DNA from: Oxalobacteraceae sp. CFBP 13730
Lineage (GTDB): Bacteria > Pseudomonadota > Gammaproteobacteria > Burkholderiales > Burkholderiaceae_D
NCBI GenBank assembly: GCA_014841835.1
Contig: JACYUQ010000004.1
Location: 310,001-374,000, forward strand
DNA length: 64,000 nucleotides
Direction of reading: 5' to 3'
Numbering within the stretch: the stretch's first letter is position 1; each line of letters opens with the position of its first letter. The notes below the pieces were generated by a model. That model did no database searches. It was not told where the DNA came from and saw only the letters and a program-made list of their open reading frames with translations. Position numbers and translations under genes: made by a program. This document shows, in pieces, positions 1-8,290 of this stretch.

Positions 1-2
1 TC

Positions 3-3000
3 TCGCTGTCATCCGAAGAAGGCGTGGCATTGATGTGTCTGGCTGAAGCGCTGCTGCGCATTCCGGACAGCGAAACGGCCGACCGCCTCATCGCCGACAA
101 GATCAGCAAAGGCGACTGGCGCAAGCACCTGGGCGAGTCGCCGTCGCTGTTCGTCAATGCGGCCACCTGGGGCCTGCTCATCACCGGCAAGCTGGTGTCG
201 ACCAATAGCGAGCAAGGGTTGGGCTCGGCGCTCACGCGCATGATCGCCAAGGGCGGCGAACCGCTGATCCGCAAGGGCGTCGACATGGCGATGCGCATGC
301 TGGGCAACCAGTTCGTCACCGGCCAGACCATCGACGAAGCGCTGAAGAACAGCCGCGAAAACGAAACGCGCGGCTACCGCTACTCGTACGACATGCTGGG
401 CGAAGCGGCGCTGACCGAACTCGATGCACAACATTACTATGCATCGTACGAGCAGGCGATCCATGCGATCGGCAAGGCCTCGAATGGCCGCGGCATCAAG
501 GACGGCCCCGGCATTTCGATCAAGCTCTCGGCGCTGCACCCGCGCTACAGCCGCGCGCAATCCGCGCGCGTGATGGACGAACTGCTGCCGCGCGTGCGCA
601 GCCTCGTGTTGCTGGCCAAGCGCTACGACATCGGCATCAACATCGACGCCGAAGAAGCCGACCGCCTCGAAATCTCGCTCGACATGCTCGAGGTGCTGGC
701 GTTCGATCCTGAGCTGGCCGGCTTCGAAGGCATTGGCCTGGTGGTGCAGGCCTACCAGAAACGCTGCCCGTACGTGATCGATTATGTGATCGACCTGGCC
801 AAACGGAGCGGTCGCAAGTTCATGGTGCGGCTGGTCAAGGGCGCCTATTGGGATGCCGAGATCAAGCGCGCCCAGGTCGACGGCATGCCTGGCTATCCGG
901 TCTATACGCGCAAGGTCCACACCGACGTGTCTTACCTGATCTGCGCGCGCAAGCTGCTCGGCGCGGCCGACATCCTGTACCCGCAGTTCGCCACCCACAA
1001 CGCGCACACGCTGTCGGTGATCTATACGTGGGCGCGCCTGGGCAACATCAGCAATTACGAGTTCCAGTGCCTGCACGGCATGGGCGAGACGCTGTACGAC
1101 CAGGTCGTGGGCAGCAAGAACCTCGACAAGCCTTGCCGTATTTACGCGCCGGTCGGTTCGCACGAAACGCTGCTGGCCTACCTCGTGCGCCGTCTGCTTG
1201 AAAACGGCGCCAACTCGTCGTTCGTGAACCAGATCGTCGACGAGAGCGTCGCCATCAACACCCTGATCACCGATCCGTTCGAGGCTGCCCGCGCCAGCGG
1301 CGGCAAGCCGCATCCGGCCATCGCACTGCCGGTGGACATGTTCGGTACTGAGCGCAAGAACTCCGCCGGCATGGATCTGGTCAACGAAGACATCCTGGGC
1401 GTGCTGGCGGGCGGGCTGTCGCAACAGCGTCGCCACGTCGCTGCGCCCCTGACCGCAGCAAAGGTTGAAGCCGGGCCGTTCGCCAACGTGGTCAACCCGG
1501 CCCAGTCGGCCGATATTGTCGGCCTGGTGCAGGAAGCCTCACGCGCCGATGTCGATGCCGCGCTGGCAGCCGCCAGTGCCTTTGCCGGCGAATGGGCCGC
1601 CACCAGCACGAGCGAGCGCGCCGCGATCCTGGAACGCACCGCCGACCTGTTCGAGCAGAACGGCGTCGAGTTGATGGCCCTGGCCGTGCGCGAAGCCGGC
1701 AAATCGCTGCCGAATGCGATTGCCGAACTGCGCGAGGCGGTCGACTTCCTGCGCTATTACGCGGTGCAGATCCGCGCTGTAAAGGATATTCAGTCAAACA
1801 TGAAGTCGGGCGTCCAGGCGCTGGGACCGGTCAGCTGCATCAGCCCATGGAACTTCCCGCTGGCGATCTTCACGGGGCAAGTCGCGGCCGCACTCGCCGC
1901 CGGCAACGTGGTGCTGGCCAAGCCGGCCGAGCAGACGCCGCTGATCGCCCACCGCGCGGTCGAGCTGTTCCTCGAGGCCGGCACGCCGCGCGCGGCGCTG
2001 CAACTGCTGCCGGGCCGCGGCGAAGTCGTCGGCGCTGCGCTGACGGCCGACAGCCGCATCAAGGGTGTGATCTTCACTGGCTCGACCGAAGTCGCGCAGC
2101 TGATCAACCGCACGCTGGCCAAACGCGCGGAGCAGGAAGGCATCGATATTCCGCTGGTGGCCGAAACGGGCGGTCAGAACGCGCTGATCGTCGACTCGTC
2201 GGCGCTGCCCGAGCAGGTGGTGGGCGACGTGTTGAGTTCGGCCTTCGATTCGGCCGGTCAGCGCTGCTCGGCGCTGCGCGTGCTGTTCCTGCAGGAAGAC
2301 ATCGCCGACAAGACCATCAAGATGCTCAAGGGTGCGATGCTGGAACTGCGCGTGGGCAGCCCGGATCGCCTGGCGACCGATATCGGTCCGGTCATCGATG
2401 CAGAAGCGCAGCGCAACCTGCTGGCGCATATCGAGCGCACCAAGGCCACGGCGCGCAGCCACTTCGCACTCGAGCTGCCGACCGCCATCACCAGCTGCGG
2501 CACCTTCGTGCCGCCGACGGTGCTCGAGATCGCATCGCTGTCGGAACTCAAGCAAGAGGTGTTTGGCCCGGTCCTGCACATCGTGCGCTACCGCCGCGCC
2601 AACCTGCCGAAGGTGATCGCATCGATCAATGCCACCGGTTTTGGCCTGACGCTGGGCGTGCACTCGCGCATCGATGAAACGATCGACTACATCGTGAACC
2701 ATGCGCACGTCGGCAATATCTACGTGAACCGCAATATCGTCGGCGCGGTCGTCGGTGTGCAGCCCTTCGGTGGCGAAGGCAAGTCCGGCACCGGTCCGAA
2801 AGCCGGTGGGCCGTTGTACATCAAGCGCCTGCAGCGCGGCGCGGCGCCATTGATGGACCACGTCCGTCAGGCTGACGTCGCACTGGAAGCACTGATCGCC
2901 TGGCTGCGCATGAGCGACCAGCAAACCGTCGTAGCGCTGGCCGAAGGCTATGCGCGCACGTCGTTAAATGGCGTGTCGATCGACTTGCCGGGTCCGACTG

Positions 3001-3416
3001 GCGAGCGCAATCGCCTATCGTTCACGCCGCGCGGCGTCGTGCTGTGCGCATCGGGCACGCCGGCAGGCTTGCTCAATCAAGTGGCAGCTGCGCTGGCCAC
3101 CGGCAACCGCGCATTGGTGCTGACCACGTCACCAGAGGCGATCCCGGCCAACCTGCCGCAGGCGGTCAAGGAACGCGTGCGCTTCATCGGCAAGGATGAA
3201 GTGGATGCGGGCGAGTTCGCGATTGCCCTGGTCGAATCGGGCCTGGCCGGCTCGCTGCGCACGCAATTGGCAGCGCGCAGCGGCGCCATCATCGGCGTGG
3301 TCGATACCGAACCACTGGCTGCGGTCGATCTGTGGCGCCTGGTGGCCGAACGCGCCGTCTGCGTGAATACGACGGCAGCCGGCGGTAACGCCAGCCTGAT
3401 GACACTGGGCCTGTAA
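3..3416 (+). CDS. putA: Bifunctional proline dehydrogenase / P5C dehydrogenase PutA (5' end outside window)
   Basis: PutA oxidises proline to glutamate in two steps: FAD-dependent proline dehydrogenase, then NAD-dependent pyrroline-5-carboxylate dehydrogenase. The reading frame is open from base 3, and the conserved PutA segment LSSEEGVALMCLAEALLRIP crosses the first possible start (GTG at 24), so the true start lies left of the window. The proline dehydrogenase barrel shows GISIKLSALHPRY, INIDAEEADRLE, VRLVKGAYWD and FATHNAH over about visible residues 150-400. The aldehyde dehydrogenase domain shows SPWNFPLAIFTGQ, FTGSTEVAQ, ETGGQNA and the catalytic Cys in SAGQRCSA (codon at 2265). The C-terminus VCVNTTAAGGNASLMTLGL is the usual PutA end. 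Whether an N-terminal ribbon-helix-helix repressor domain is present cannot be seen. A strong hairpin follows the stop. Confidence 0.97.
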   Translation, partial: SLSSEEGVALMCLAEALLRIPDSETADRLIADKISKGDWRKHLGESPSLFVNAATWGLLITGKLVSTNSEQGLGSALTRMIAKGGEPLIRKGVDMAMRMLGNQFVTGQTIDEALKNSRENETRGYRYSYDMLGEAALTELDAQHYYASYEQAIHAIGKASNGRGIKDGPGISIKLSALHPRYSRAQSARVMDELLPRVRSLVLLAKRYDIGINIDAEEADRLEISLDMLEVLAFDPELAGFEGIGLVVQAYQKRCPYVIDYVIDLAKRSGRKFMVRLVKGAYWDAEIKRAQVDGMPGYPVYTRKVHTDVSYLICARKLLGAADILYPQFATHNAHTLSVIYTWARLGNISNYEFQCLHGMGETLYDQVVGSKNLDKPCRIYAPVGSHETLLAYLVRRLLENGANSSFVNQIVDESVAINTLITDPFEAARASGGKPHPAIALPVDMFGTERKNSAGMDLVNEDILGVLAGGLSQQRRHVAAPLTAAKVEAGPFANVVNPAQSADIVGLVQEASRADVDAALAAASAFAGEWAATSTSERAAILERTADLFEQNGVELMALAVREAGKSLPNAIAELREAVDFLRYYAVQIRAVKDIQSNMKSGVQALGPVSCISPWNFPLAIFTGQVAAALAAGNVVLAKPAEQTPLIAHRAVELFLEAGTPRAALQLLPGRGEVVGAALTADSRIKGVIFTGSTEVAQLINRTLAKRAEQEGIDIPLVAETGGQNALIVDSSALPEQVVGDVLSSAFDSAGQRCSALRVLFLQEDIADKTIKMLKGAMLELRVGSPDRLATDIGPVIDAEAQRNLLAHIERTKATARSHFALELPTAITSCGTFVPPTVLEIASLSELKQEVFGPVLHIVRYRRANLPKVIASINATGFGLTLGVHSRIDETIDYIVNHAHVGNIYVNRNIVGAVVGVQPFGGEGKSGTGPKAGGPLYIKRLQRGAAPLMDHVRQADVALEALIAWLRMSDQQTVVALAEGYARTSLNGVSIDLPGPTGERNRLSFTPRGVVLCASGTPAGLLNQVAAALATGNRALVLTTSPEAIPANLPQAVKERVRFIGKDEVDAGEFAIALVESGLAGSLRTQLAARSGAIIGVVDTEPLAAVDLWRLVAERAVCVNTTAAGGNASLMTLGL

Positions 3417-3423
3417 TTCACAC

Positions 3424-3455
3424 CACATCGGCGACTTCGGTCGCCGATGTGCTTT
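3424..3455 (+). terminator. Hairpin terminator after putA
   Basis: A perfect 12-bp stem (CACATCGGCGAC / GTCGCCGATGTG) closes on a TTCG tetraloop at 3436-3439 and is followed by a short T-rich run (CTTTCT). It lies 8 bases after the putA stop and about 75 bases before alanine dehydrogenase. The stem is very stable but the T-tract is weak, so termination may be partial. Confidence 0.75.
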
Positions 3456-3525
3456 CTAACCCGCATTCACGTCAGGAGCAGTAACAGCAGTTGCAGGAAC
3501 CATACCAACAACAAGGAGACTCACC

Positions 3526-4641
3526 ATGCTTGTAGGCGTTCCAACCGAAATCAAGAACAACGAGTACCGCGTCGGCCTCACGCCGGCGTCGGTCCATGAA
3601 CTGGTGGTGCAAGGCCACCAGGTGCTTGTTCAGCAGGGCGCCGGCAGCGAGATCGGCTTGCCCGACGCGCAGTACGTCGCGGCCGGCGCCAGCATCGTGG
3701 CCAGCGCGCAAGAGGTATTTGCGCAGGCCGCCATGATCGTCAAGGTCAAGGAGCCCCAGGCGGGCGAATGCGCGATGCTGCGCGACGACCAGATCCTCTT
3801 TACGTACCTGCACCTGGCGCCCGATCCCGATCAAACGGCAGCGCTGGTGGGCTCGAAGGCCATCTGCATCGCCTATGAAACCGTCACCGGGCCTGGCGGT
3901 GGCTTGCCGCTGCTCGCGCCGATGAGCGAAGTGGCAGGGCGCATGGCGATCCAGGCGGGCGCTGCGCACCTGGAGAAATCCAGGGGCGGCATGGGCCTGC
4001 TGCTGGGCGGTGTACCGGGCGTGGCTGCGGGCCACGTCGTCATCATCGGCGCTGGCGTGGTGGGCGCCAATGCCCTCCAGATGGCCGTGGGAACGGGCGC
4101 ACGGGTGACGGTGCTCGACAAGAACCTCGATCGCCTGCGTCAGCTCGACCTGATCTATGGCAACCGCATCGCCACGTTACATTCCAATGCGCAGGCGCTC
4201 GAAGAAGCCGTGCTCTCGGCCGATCTGGTCATCGGCGGCGTACTGGTGCCGGGCGCCGCAGCGCCGAAACTCGTCACGCGCAGCATGGTGTCACGCATGA
4301 AGCAGGGCGCGGTCATCGTCGACGTGGCGATCGACCAGGGCGGCTGCTTTGAAACCTCACACGCCACCACCCACGCCGATCCAACCTTCGTCGTCGATGG
4401 CGTCGTGCATTACTGCGTCGCGAACATGCCTGGCGCAGTAGCGCGCACATCCACCTTTGCGCTGAACAATGCCACGATCGGTCACGTCCTCGCACTGGCC
4501 GGTAAGGGCTGGCGGCGCGCACTGGCGGACGATGTTCACTTGCGCCAGGGCCTGAATGTCTGCCAGGGCAAGGTTACGTTTGAAGCAGTCGCGCGTGCGC
4601 TGGGCTACGATTACGTCCCGGCCGAGTCGCTGCTGAACTAG
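3526..4641 (+). CDS. ald: Alanine dehydrogenase
   Basis: Catalyses NAD-linked reversible oxidative deamination of L-alanine to pyruvate and ammonium in the cytoplasm. The 371-aa product has the normal family length. The N-terminus [20 protein letters not shown] holds the pyruvate-binding Arg and Lys region, YLHLAPD contains the conserved catalytic His, and the NAD-binding Rossmann motif [13 protein letters not shown] begins near residue 177 with an acidic residue (VLDKN) at the end of the second strand. An AAGGAG Shine-Dalgarno lies just before the ATG. The gene follows putA after a hairpin and may be a separate amino-acid catabolic unit. Its stop overlaps the stop of the convergent nucleosidase gene in the tetramer CTAG. 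Confidence 0.96.
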   Translation: MLVGVPTEIKNNEYRVGLTPASVHELVVQGHQVLVQQGAGSEIGLPDAQYVAAGASIVASAQEVFAQAAMIVKVKEPQAGECAMLRDDQILFTYLHLAPDPDQTAALVGSKAICIAYETVTGPGGGLPLLAPMSEVAGRMAIQAGAAHLEKSRGGMGLLLGGVPGVAAGHVVIIGAGVVGANALQMAVGTGARVTVLDKNLDRLRQLDLIYGNRIATLHSNAQALEEAVLSADLVIGGVLVPGAAAPKLVTRSMVSRMKQGAVIVDVAIDQGGCFETSHATTHADPTFVVDGVVHYCVANMPGAVARTSTFALNNATIGHVLALAGKGWRRALADDVHLRQGLNVCQGKVTFEAVARALGYDYVPAESLLN

Positions 4642-5405
4642 AACGGTGCCCGGGCCAGATCCCGGCACAGGCGCCGGGTAATGTGAAAGGCGTACTGCGC
4701 GGCCACCGTCTTTACGAAACCCATGAAGTCGTGCGCCGCGTGTTCGTTGGCGTTGTCCGAGATCGCGCGGATGACGGCAAACGGCACGTCCAGCTCGTGA
4801 CACACCTGTGCCACTGCAGCGCCTTCCATCTCCACCGCTACCAGACCGGGCAGCGCCGCATTCATCGCGTCGATTTTCACCGCCTCATGCACGAACTGGT
4901 CGCCGCTGGCGATCAGGCCGCGGTGCACCCGTGGCTGCATCAAGCCGAAGGTGGCGCGGTCAGCCTGGCCGATCGCCTTCACCAAGTCGTCGTCGAGAAA
5001 TGCATGCGCTGCACTGGACACCCGCAGCGACAGCCGGGCGTCCGGTTGAAAATGCGTTTGCCCCGTCAATGGCACCTCGAAGCGGGGAAACAGGGGACTG
5101 GCATCCATGTCGTGCTGGACGAGCGATTCGGCCACGACGATGTCGCCAACCCGGATCGAGGCGTCCCCTGCGCCAGCCACGCCCGTGAACAGGATGTGGG
5201 TAACTCCGAACTTCTCCACAAGCGTTGTCGCGGTCATGGCCGCAGCAACCTTGCCAATTCGCGACAGGACGCACACGGCGTCGATTTCCCACAGCTGTCC
5301 GAGAAAGTACTCACGCTTGCCATGGATGAGCGTGGAGGGCCCTTGCAAGGCTTCCACGAGCCCTGCCTGTTCTTCGTGCAACGCGCTGATGATGCCTAAA
5401 CGCAT
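4638..5405 (-). CDS. mtnN: 5'-methylthioadenosine/S-adenosylhomocysteine nucleosidase family protein
   Basis: Hydrolyses MTA and SAH to adenine and the thioribose or ribosyl-homocysteine product, in methionine salvage and SAM by-product recycling. The start chosen is the ATG at 5405 (MRLGIISALHEEQ), which matches the family N-terminus; upstream in-frame starts would add an unrelated 22-residue tail. Expected catalytic residues are visible: Glu in HEEQ, Glu in VEMEGAA and the acid Asp in ISDNAN. GVAGAGDASIRVGD and HDMDA are also family motifs. The product is 255 aa, slightly longer than the usual 230-240. The gene sits between ald (convergent) and the putative origin. Other purine nucleoside phosphorylase superfamily members are the main alternative. 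Confidence 0.88.
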   Translation of the reverse strand: MRLGIISALHEEQAGLVEALQGPSTLIHGKREYFLGQLWEIDAVCVLSRIGKVAAAMTATTLVEKFGVTHILFTGVAGAGDASIRVGDIVVAESLVQHDMDASPLFPRFEVPLTGQTHFQPDARLSLRVSSAAHAFLDDDLVKAIGQADRATFGLMQPRVHRGLIASGDQFVHEAVKIDAMNAALPGLVAVEMEGAAVAQVCHELDVPFAVIRAISDNANEHAAHDFMGFVKTVAAQYAFHITRRLCRDLARAPF

Positions 5406-5547
5406 TTTTTTTGCTGGGCCATTGTGCATAAGCGCCGGATTGTACACAGCATTGTCAGGCGTTGGAGACAAATATCGTGACCTGGATGGTCGTTCTGCAA
5501 AACGCTTTTTTTGCCTGCAACCTTGTTTGCTTATTTAATTAAGAGAT

Positions 5548-5598
5548 CTGTATACAAATTTAGTAGTAGTAAGTAAACGCGGACATTTCTGTGGATAA
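5548..5598 (+). repeat. Origin module A1: palindrome, DnaA-trios, DnaA box
   Basis: In order: CTGTATACAA (5548-5557), the trinucleotide run TAGTAGTAGTAAGTAA (5561-5576), ACGCGG (5577-5582), and a perfect inverted DnaA box TGTGGATAA (5590-5598). Read 3' to 5' from the box, the run gives repeated GAT/AAT triplets, the known DnaA-trio pattern. Confidence 0.8.
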
Positions 5599-5680
5599 GG
5601 TTGGTTTACTCAACAGAATCAGCGCTTTAAGTCGGCATTTTTGCGCGGGACAAAGCTTGCGTGAACCAGGCATGGATCGG

Positions 5681-5758
5681 GGACAAAAATTGGCTTGGGT
5701 GAAAAAGGCAGGGTTCTGCACATCCGATGCTGTGGATATACAGCTGCTTGTCCACAGG
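5681..5758 (+). repeat. Origin module B1: convergent DnaA-box pair
   Basis: Starts with GGACAAAAATTGGCTTG, then TTCTGCACA (5714-5722), the box TGTGGATAT (5731-5739) and the opposed box TTGTCCACA (5748-5756). Box starts are 17 bp apart, as in B2 and B3. Confidence 0.75.
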
Positions 5759-5945
5759 CGCTTGTTGGTTGGCGCTGGTCGGCGATGGTTTCAGGTGTCC
5801 GAACAGATGGGCGGTCAGTCGATGTCGCGGCTGTGTCGATGCTGCGATCGTTTTTTTTTAAAAGCGCTTTTCAGAACGATCTGCAGAGGCGTTGCTGGTC
5901 AGGGATCTGCAGCGCGCAAGTTATGCAGTTTGTTTACTTAAAAGC

Positions 5946-5994
5946 TTGTATACAAAATAGTAGTAATAGTAAACGCGGCATATTCTGTGGATAA
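5946..5994 (+). repeat. Origin module A2: palindrome, DnaA-trios, DnaA box
   Basis: TTGTATACAA, a perfect 10-bp palindrome (5946-5955), the trinucleotide run TAGTAGTAATAGTAA (5958-5972), ACGCGG (5973-5978), and a perfect inverted DnaA box TGTGGATAA (5986-5994). A further box-like TTTTCCACA follows at 6003. Confidence 0.8.
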
Positions 5995-6089
5995 GCGCGG
6001 ATTTTTCCACAACATCAACGGTTTACGTGATCGCCAACTGGCTGGAAAACCATGGTGATCGTCGTGCAGCAAAGGTGGATAGAAATCTC

Positions 6090-6154
6090 GGACGTCTTGC
6101 AAAACGGGTTTGTGCACATTCTGCCCTGTGGATATGCAGCAGGTTCTCCACAGA
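6090..6154 (+). repeat. Origin module B2: convergent DnaA-box pair
   Basis: Starts with GGACGTCTTGC, then TTTGTGCACA (6109-6118), the box TGTGGATAT (6127-6135) and the opposed box TTCTCCACA (6144-6152), again with 17-bp spacing of box starts. Confidence 0.72.
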
Positions 6155-6247
6155 CCTGCAATTGAGGTTGCCAACGCAGGATGCTGTTGATTTGCCACGG
6201 ACGAATTTTTTTTTTGAAAACATGCATCTCAGGTTTACAACCAATAA

Positions 6248-6299
6248 CTGTATACAACATTAATAGTAATAAGTAAGGGTGACCATCTTCTGTGGACAA
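6248..6299 (+). repeat. Origin module A3: palindrome, DnaA-trios, DnaA box (more diverged)
   Basis: CTGTATACAA (6248-6257), the trinucleotide run TAATAGTAATAAGTAA (6261-6276), then a less GC-rich spacer and a one-mismatch inverted DnaA box TGTGGACAA (6291-6299). The ACGCGG seen in A1 and A2 is replaced by GGGTGACC. Confidence 0.7.
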
Positions 6300-6381
6300 C
6301 CCGGTTAACGAGAACAAAATCATCCACTTACGGTGCGCATAAGGCAGTGCACTAGTTATCCGGCTTCCTGGTGGCAAATCT

Positions 6382-6460
6382 GGACAACATTTTAGCTTGT
6401 GTACAAAAGCGTAGTTCTGCACAAACCGTACCTGTGGATATCCATTTGCTTATCCACAGG
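6382..6460 (+). repeat. Origin module B3: convergent DnaA-box pair with a perfect box
   Basis: Starts with GGACAACATTTTAGCTTG, then TTCTGCACA (6415-6423), the box TGTGGATAT (6433-6441) and the perfect box TTATCCACA (6450-6458), with 17-bp spacing. It also contains TTGTGTACAA (6397-6406), a one-mismatch copy of the A-module palindrome without trios. Confidence 0.75.
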
Positions 6461-6528
6461 TGGGGTCTGGACAGGCGTTTACGTTCTGGTAAGCTGTGTT
6501 TCATCGAGTCAGCGCCAAGGGGAACCGC

Positions 6529-7356
6529 ATGGAATTCGCGTCGCTGTACGCCACCGTCAATGGCCTGAACATGCACTACGTGACAGCTGGCGACGGTCCA
6601 CCCGTCATCCTGCTCCACGGTTTCCCCGACACCCACGAGATCTGGCGTCGTCAGATTCCTGCGCTTGCCGCAGCGGGTTTGCGTGTCATTGCACCCGACC
6701 TGCGCGGCTACGGCAAAACCGACATGCCGCAAGACGTTGGCGCTTACGCCGTGTCGTTCCTGGCCGATGATGTGCTGCGATTGATGGATGCGTTGGGAAT
6801 CGAAAAAGCGGTCGTCGTCGGTCATGACTGGGGTGCATTGATCGGCTGGCACCTTGCCATGCATGCGCCACAGCGCATCGTCCGATATGCCGCCTTGTCG
6901 GTCGGCCATCCCAAAGCAATCGCTGCATCAGGACTCGGGCAGAAACTGCGGTTCTGGTACATGCTGGTGTTCAAGACACCCGTGGTCGCCGAAGCCTTGT
7001 TGAAAGCAGGGGACTGGGCCGCGCTGCGAAAAATGATTCGCAGCCGCGAGCAGCAAGAAATCTGGATCGCGGCGCTTGCGCCGCCAGGTCGGCTAACGGC
7101 AGCGTTGAATTACTACCGCGCTAATTTCAAGCTGTCATCGGCGCGAACCTGGTTGCCGGTCAATGTGCCGGTGATGGGCGTCTGGAGCGACCATGATCCG
7201 GCCCTCGGTGAACAACAGATGCTCGATTCGCGCGATCAGTGTCCTGCCGGCTTTCGGTATGAACGCATCGATGGTGTCGGTCACTGGCTGCAGCTTTCTG
7301 GTGCGGATCGTCTGAATGCATTGCTGCTCGATTTCGTGAAGTCACCGATCGACTGA
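6529..7356 (+). CDS. Alpha/beta hydrolase, epoxide-hydrolase-like
   Basis: Cytoplasmic hydrolase of the alpha/beta fold. The start at 6529 is supported by AAGGGG six bases upstream and gives 275 aa. The oxyanion motif HGFPD lies near residue 33, and the nucleophile elbow GHDWG near residue 100 has Asp, not Ser, as nucleophile. VWSDHDPAL carries the likely acid and GVGHWLQL the catalytic His. An Asp nucleophile followed by Trp is typical of epoxide hydrolases and haloalkane dehalogenases; the HGxP motif favours epoxide hydrolase. The substrate is unknown. It is the first gene right of the putative origin and is followed 65 bp later by a membrane transporter gene. Confidence 0.88.
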   Translation: MEFASLYATVNGLNMHYVTAGDGPPVILLHGFPDTHEIWRRQIPALAAAGLRVIAPDLRGYGKTDMPQDVGAYAVSFLADDVLRLMDALGIEKAVVVGHDWGALIGWHLAMHAPQRIVRYAALSVGHPKAIAASGLGQKLRFWYMLVFKTPVVAEALLKAGDWAALRKMIRSREQQEIWIAALAPPGRLTAALNYYRANFKLSSARTWLPVNVPVMGVWSDHDPALGEQQMLDSRDQCPAGFRYERIDGVGHWLQLSGADRLNALLLDFVKSPID

Positions 7357-7421
7357 TTCTCGGGTGAGTACGTACGGCATGGCGTAAAATTGCATCTCGT
7401 ATATTCCACCCAAATTCTTCC

Positions 7422-8192
7422 ATGATTGATGTTGTCTGGCTTGGCGGCGCTGCGTTCGCCGCTGGCCTGGTTGATGCCGTTGTTGGCGGCGGCGGCCTGG
7501 TTCAGCTTCCCGCGATGTTCTCTTTATTGCCGAAAGAAGTTCCGGCAACCATTCTCGGTACTAACAAGCTTGCAGCAATCTTTGGCACCGGCTCGGCGGC
7601 AGTGGAATACGCACGTCGGGTCCGGGTAGCCTGGAGCACCGCTGCGCCGGCGGCGGCCGCTGCATTCGTGCTCTCGTTTGCTGGCGCCTGGACGGTCACG
7701 CGCGTACCCGCCGATTTCGTGCGAGCCTTACTGCCGATCATCCTGGTCGCTGTGGCGGTCTACACGTTCAGAAAAAAAGACCTGGGTTCGGTGCACGCAC
7801 CAATGCACACTGGCCTGGCGGAACGGTATTGGGCAATCGGCATCGGCGCTGCGATCGGTTTCTACGATGGGTTCTTTGGCCCTGGCACCGGCAGCTTCCT
7901 GATCTTTCTGTTCGTGCGGTTTTTTGGCTTCGATTTTCTCAGTGCGTCGGCTGCCGCCAAGATTGTCAACGTGGCCTGCAATTTCTCAGCACTCATGTGG
8001 TTCGGCTACAGCGGCCATATTTTATGGCAGCTAGGACTGTTGATGGCCGGTTGCCAAATCGCCGGGTCATTGTCGGGTACGCGACTCGCACTCAAGTACG
8101 GCAGCGGCTTCGTGCGCAAAGTGTTTCTGTTTGTTGTCAGCGCATTGATTGTGAAGACCGCTTACGATGCGTTCACAAAACTGGGTTGGTAG
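7422..8192 (+). CDS. TSUP (TauE/SafE) family membrane transporter
   Basis: A 256-aa inner-membrane protein with about eight hydrophobic segments. The family motif GxxxGxxDAxxGGGG is seen as GLVDAVVGGGGLVQLPA near the N-terminus, followed by the conserved LGTNKLAAIFGTGSAAVEY. The second half repeats the pattern at GFYDGFFGPGTGSFLIFLFV. TSUP proteins export or import sulfite, sulfonates, thiosulfate or small organic anions; nothing here identifies the substrate. A hairpin terminator and three parS sites follow the stop. Confidence 0.9.
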   Translation: MIDVVWLGGAAFAAGLVDAVVGGGGLVQLPAMFSLLPKEVPATILGTNKLAAIFGTGSAAVEYARRVRVAWSTAAPAAAAAFVLSFAGAWTVTRVPADFVRALLPIILVAVAVYTFRKKDLGSVHAPMHTGLAERYWAIGIGAAIGFYDGFFGPGTGSFLIFLFVRFFGFDFLSASAAAKIVNVACNFSALMWFGYSGHILWQLGLLMAGCQIAGSLSGTRLALKYGSGFVRKVFLFVVSALIVKTAYDAFTKLGW

Positions 8193-8199
8193 TGCCAAT

Positions 8200-8215
8200 T
8201 GTTCCACGTGAAACA
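8200..8215. promoter_or_regulatory. parS: parS site 1
   Basis: TGTTCCACGTGAAACA, a match to the widely conserved ParB-binding palindrome TGTTNCACGTGAAACA. It lies 8 bases after the TSUP transporter stop. Confidence 0.93.
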
Positions 8216-8220
8216 AGTTA

Positions 8221-8246
8221 AAGCCGGTTCCGCCCGGCTTTTTCTT
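8221..8246 (+). terminator. Terminator of the TSUP transporter gene, between parS sites 1 and 2
   Basis: Stem AAGCCGG (8221-8227) and CCGGCTT (8234-8240) with loop TTCCGC, followed by TTTCTTT. It separates the transporter transcript from mnmG. Confidence 0.8.
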
Positions 8247-8251
8247 TCGGA

Positions 8252-8267
8252 CGTTCCACGTGAAACA
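8252..8267. promoter_or_regulatory. parS: parS site 2
   Basis: CGTTCCACGTGAAACA, one mismatch from the parS consensus at the first base. Confidence 0.9.
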
Positions 8268-8290
8268 ATCGCGCTGACAGATCAGTCTGA

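Larger units (their letters stand above)
5522..6460. other. oriC: Putative chromosomal replication origin oriC (three A+B units)
   Basis: This stretch between mtnN and an alpha/beta hydrolase gene has no convincing coding frame. It is AT-richer than its surroundings and contains three perfect DnaA boxes (TTATCCACA or complement at 5590, 5986 and 6450) plus at least seven one- or two-mismatch boxes (5731, 5748, 6003, 6127, 6144, 6291, 6433). The boxes belong to two repeated modules ordered A1-B1-A2-B2-A3-B3. Each A module has an AT-rich flank, a TAG/TAA trinucleotide run like a DnaA-trio, a short spacer that is GC-rich in A1 and A2, and a DnaA box. Nearby parS sites, parAB and mnmG fit an origin-proximal position. 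The identification rests on motifs; GC-skew or marker-frequency data would settle it. Confidence 0.85.

Noticed and set aside
5591..6422. Several 70-135-codon frames in both directions between mtnN and the hydrolase gene
   Set aside because: They read through DnaA boxes and the repeated A and B modules, have no ribosome sites and no conserved motif. The region is better explained as an origin.
7361..7376. GGGTGAGTACGTACGG as a SlmA-binding site
   Set aside because: Only one half of the expected dyad (GTGAGT) is present and the other half does not match.
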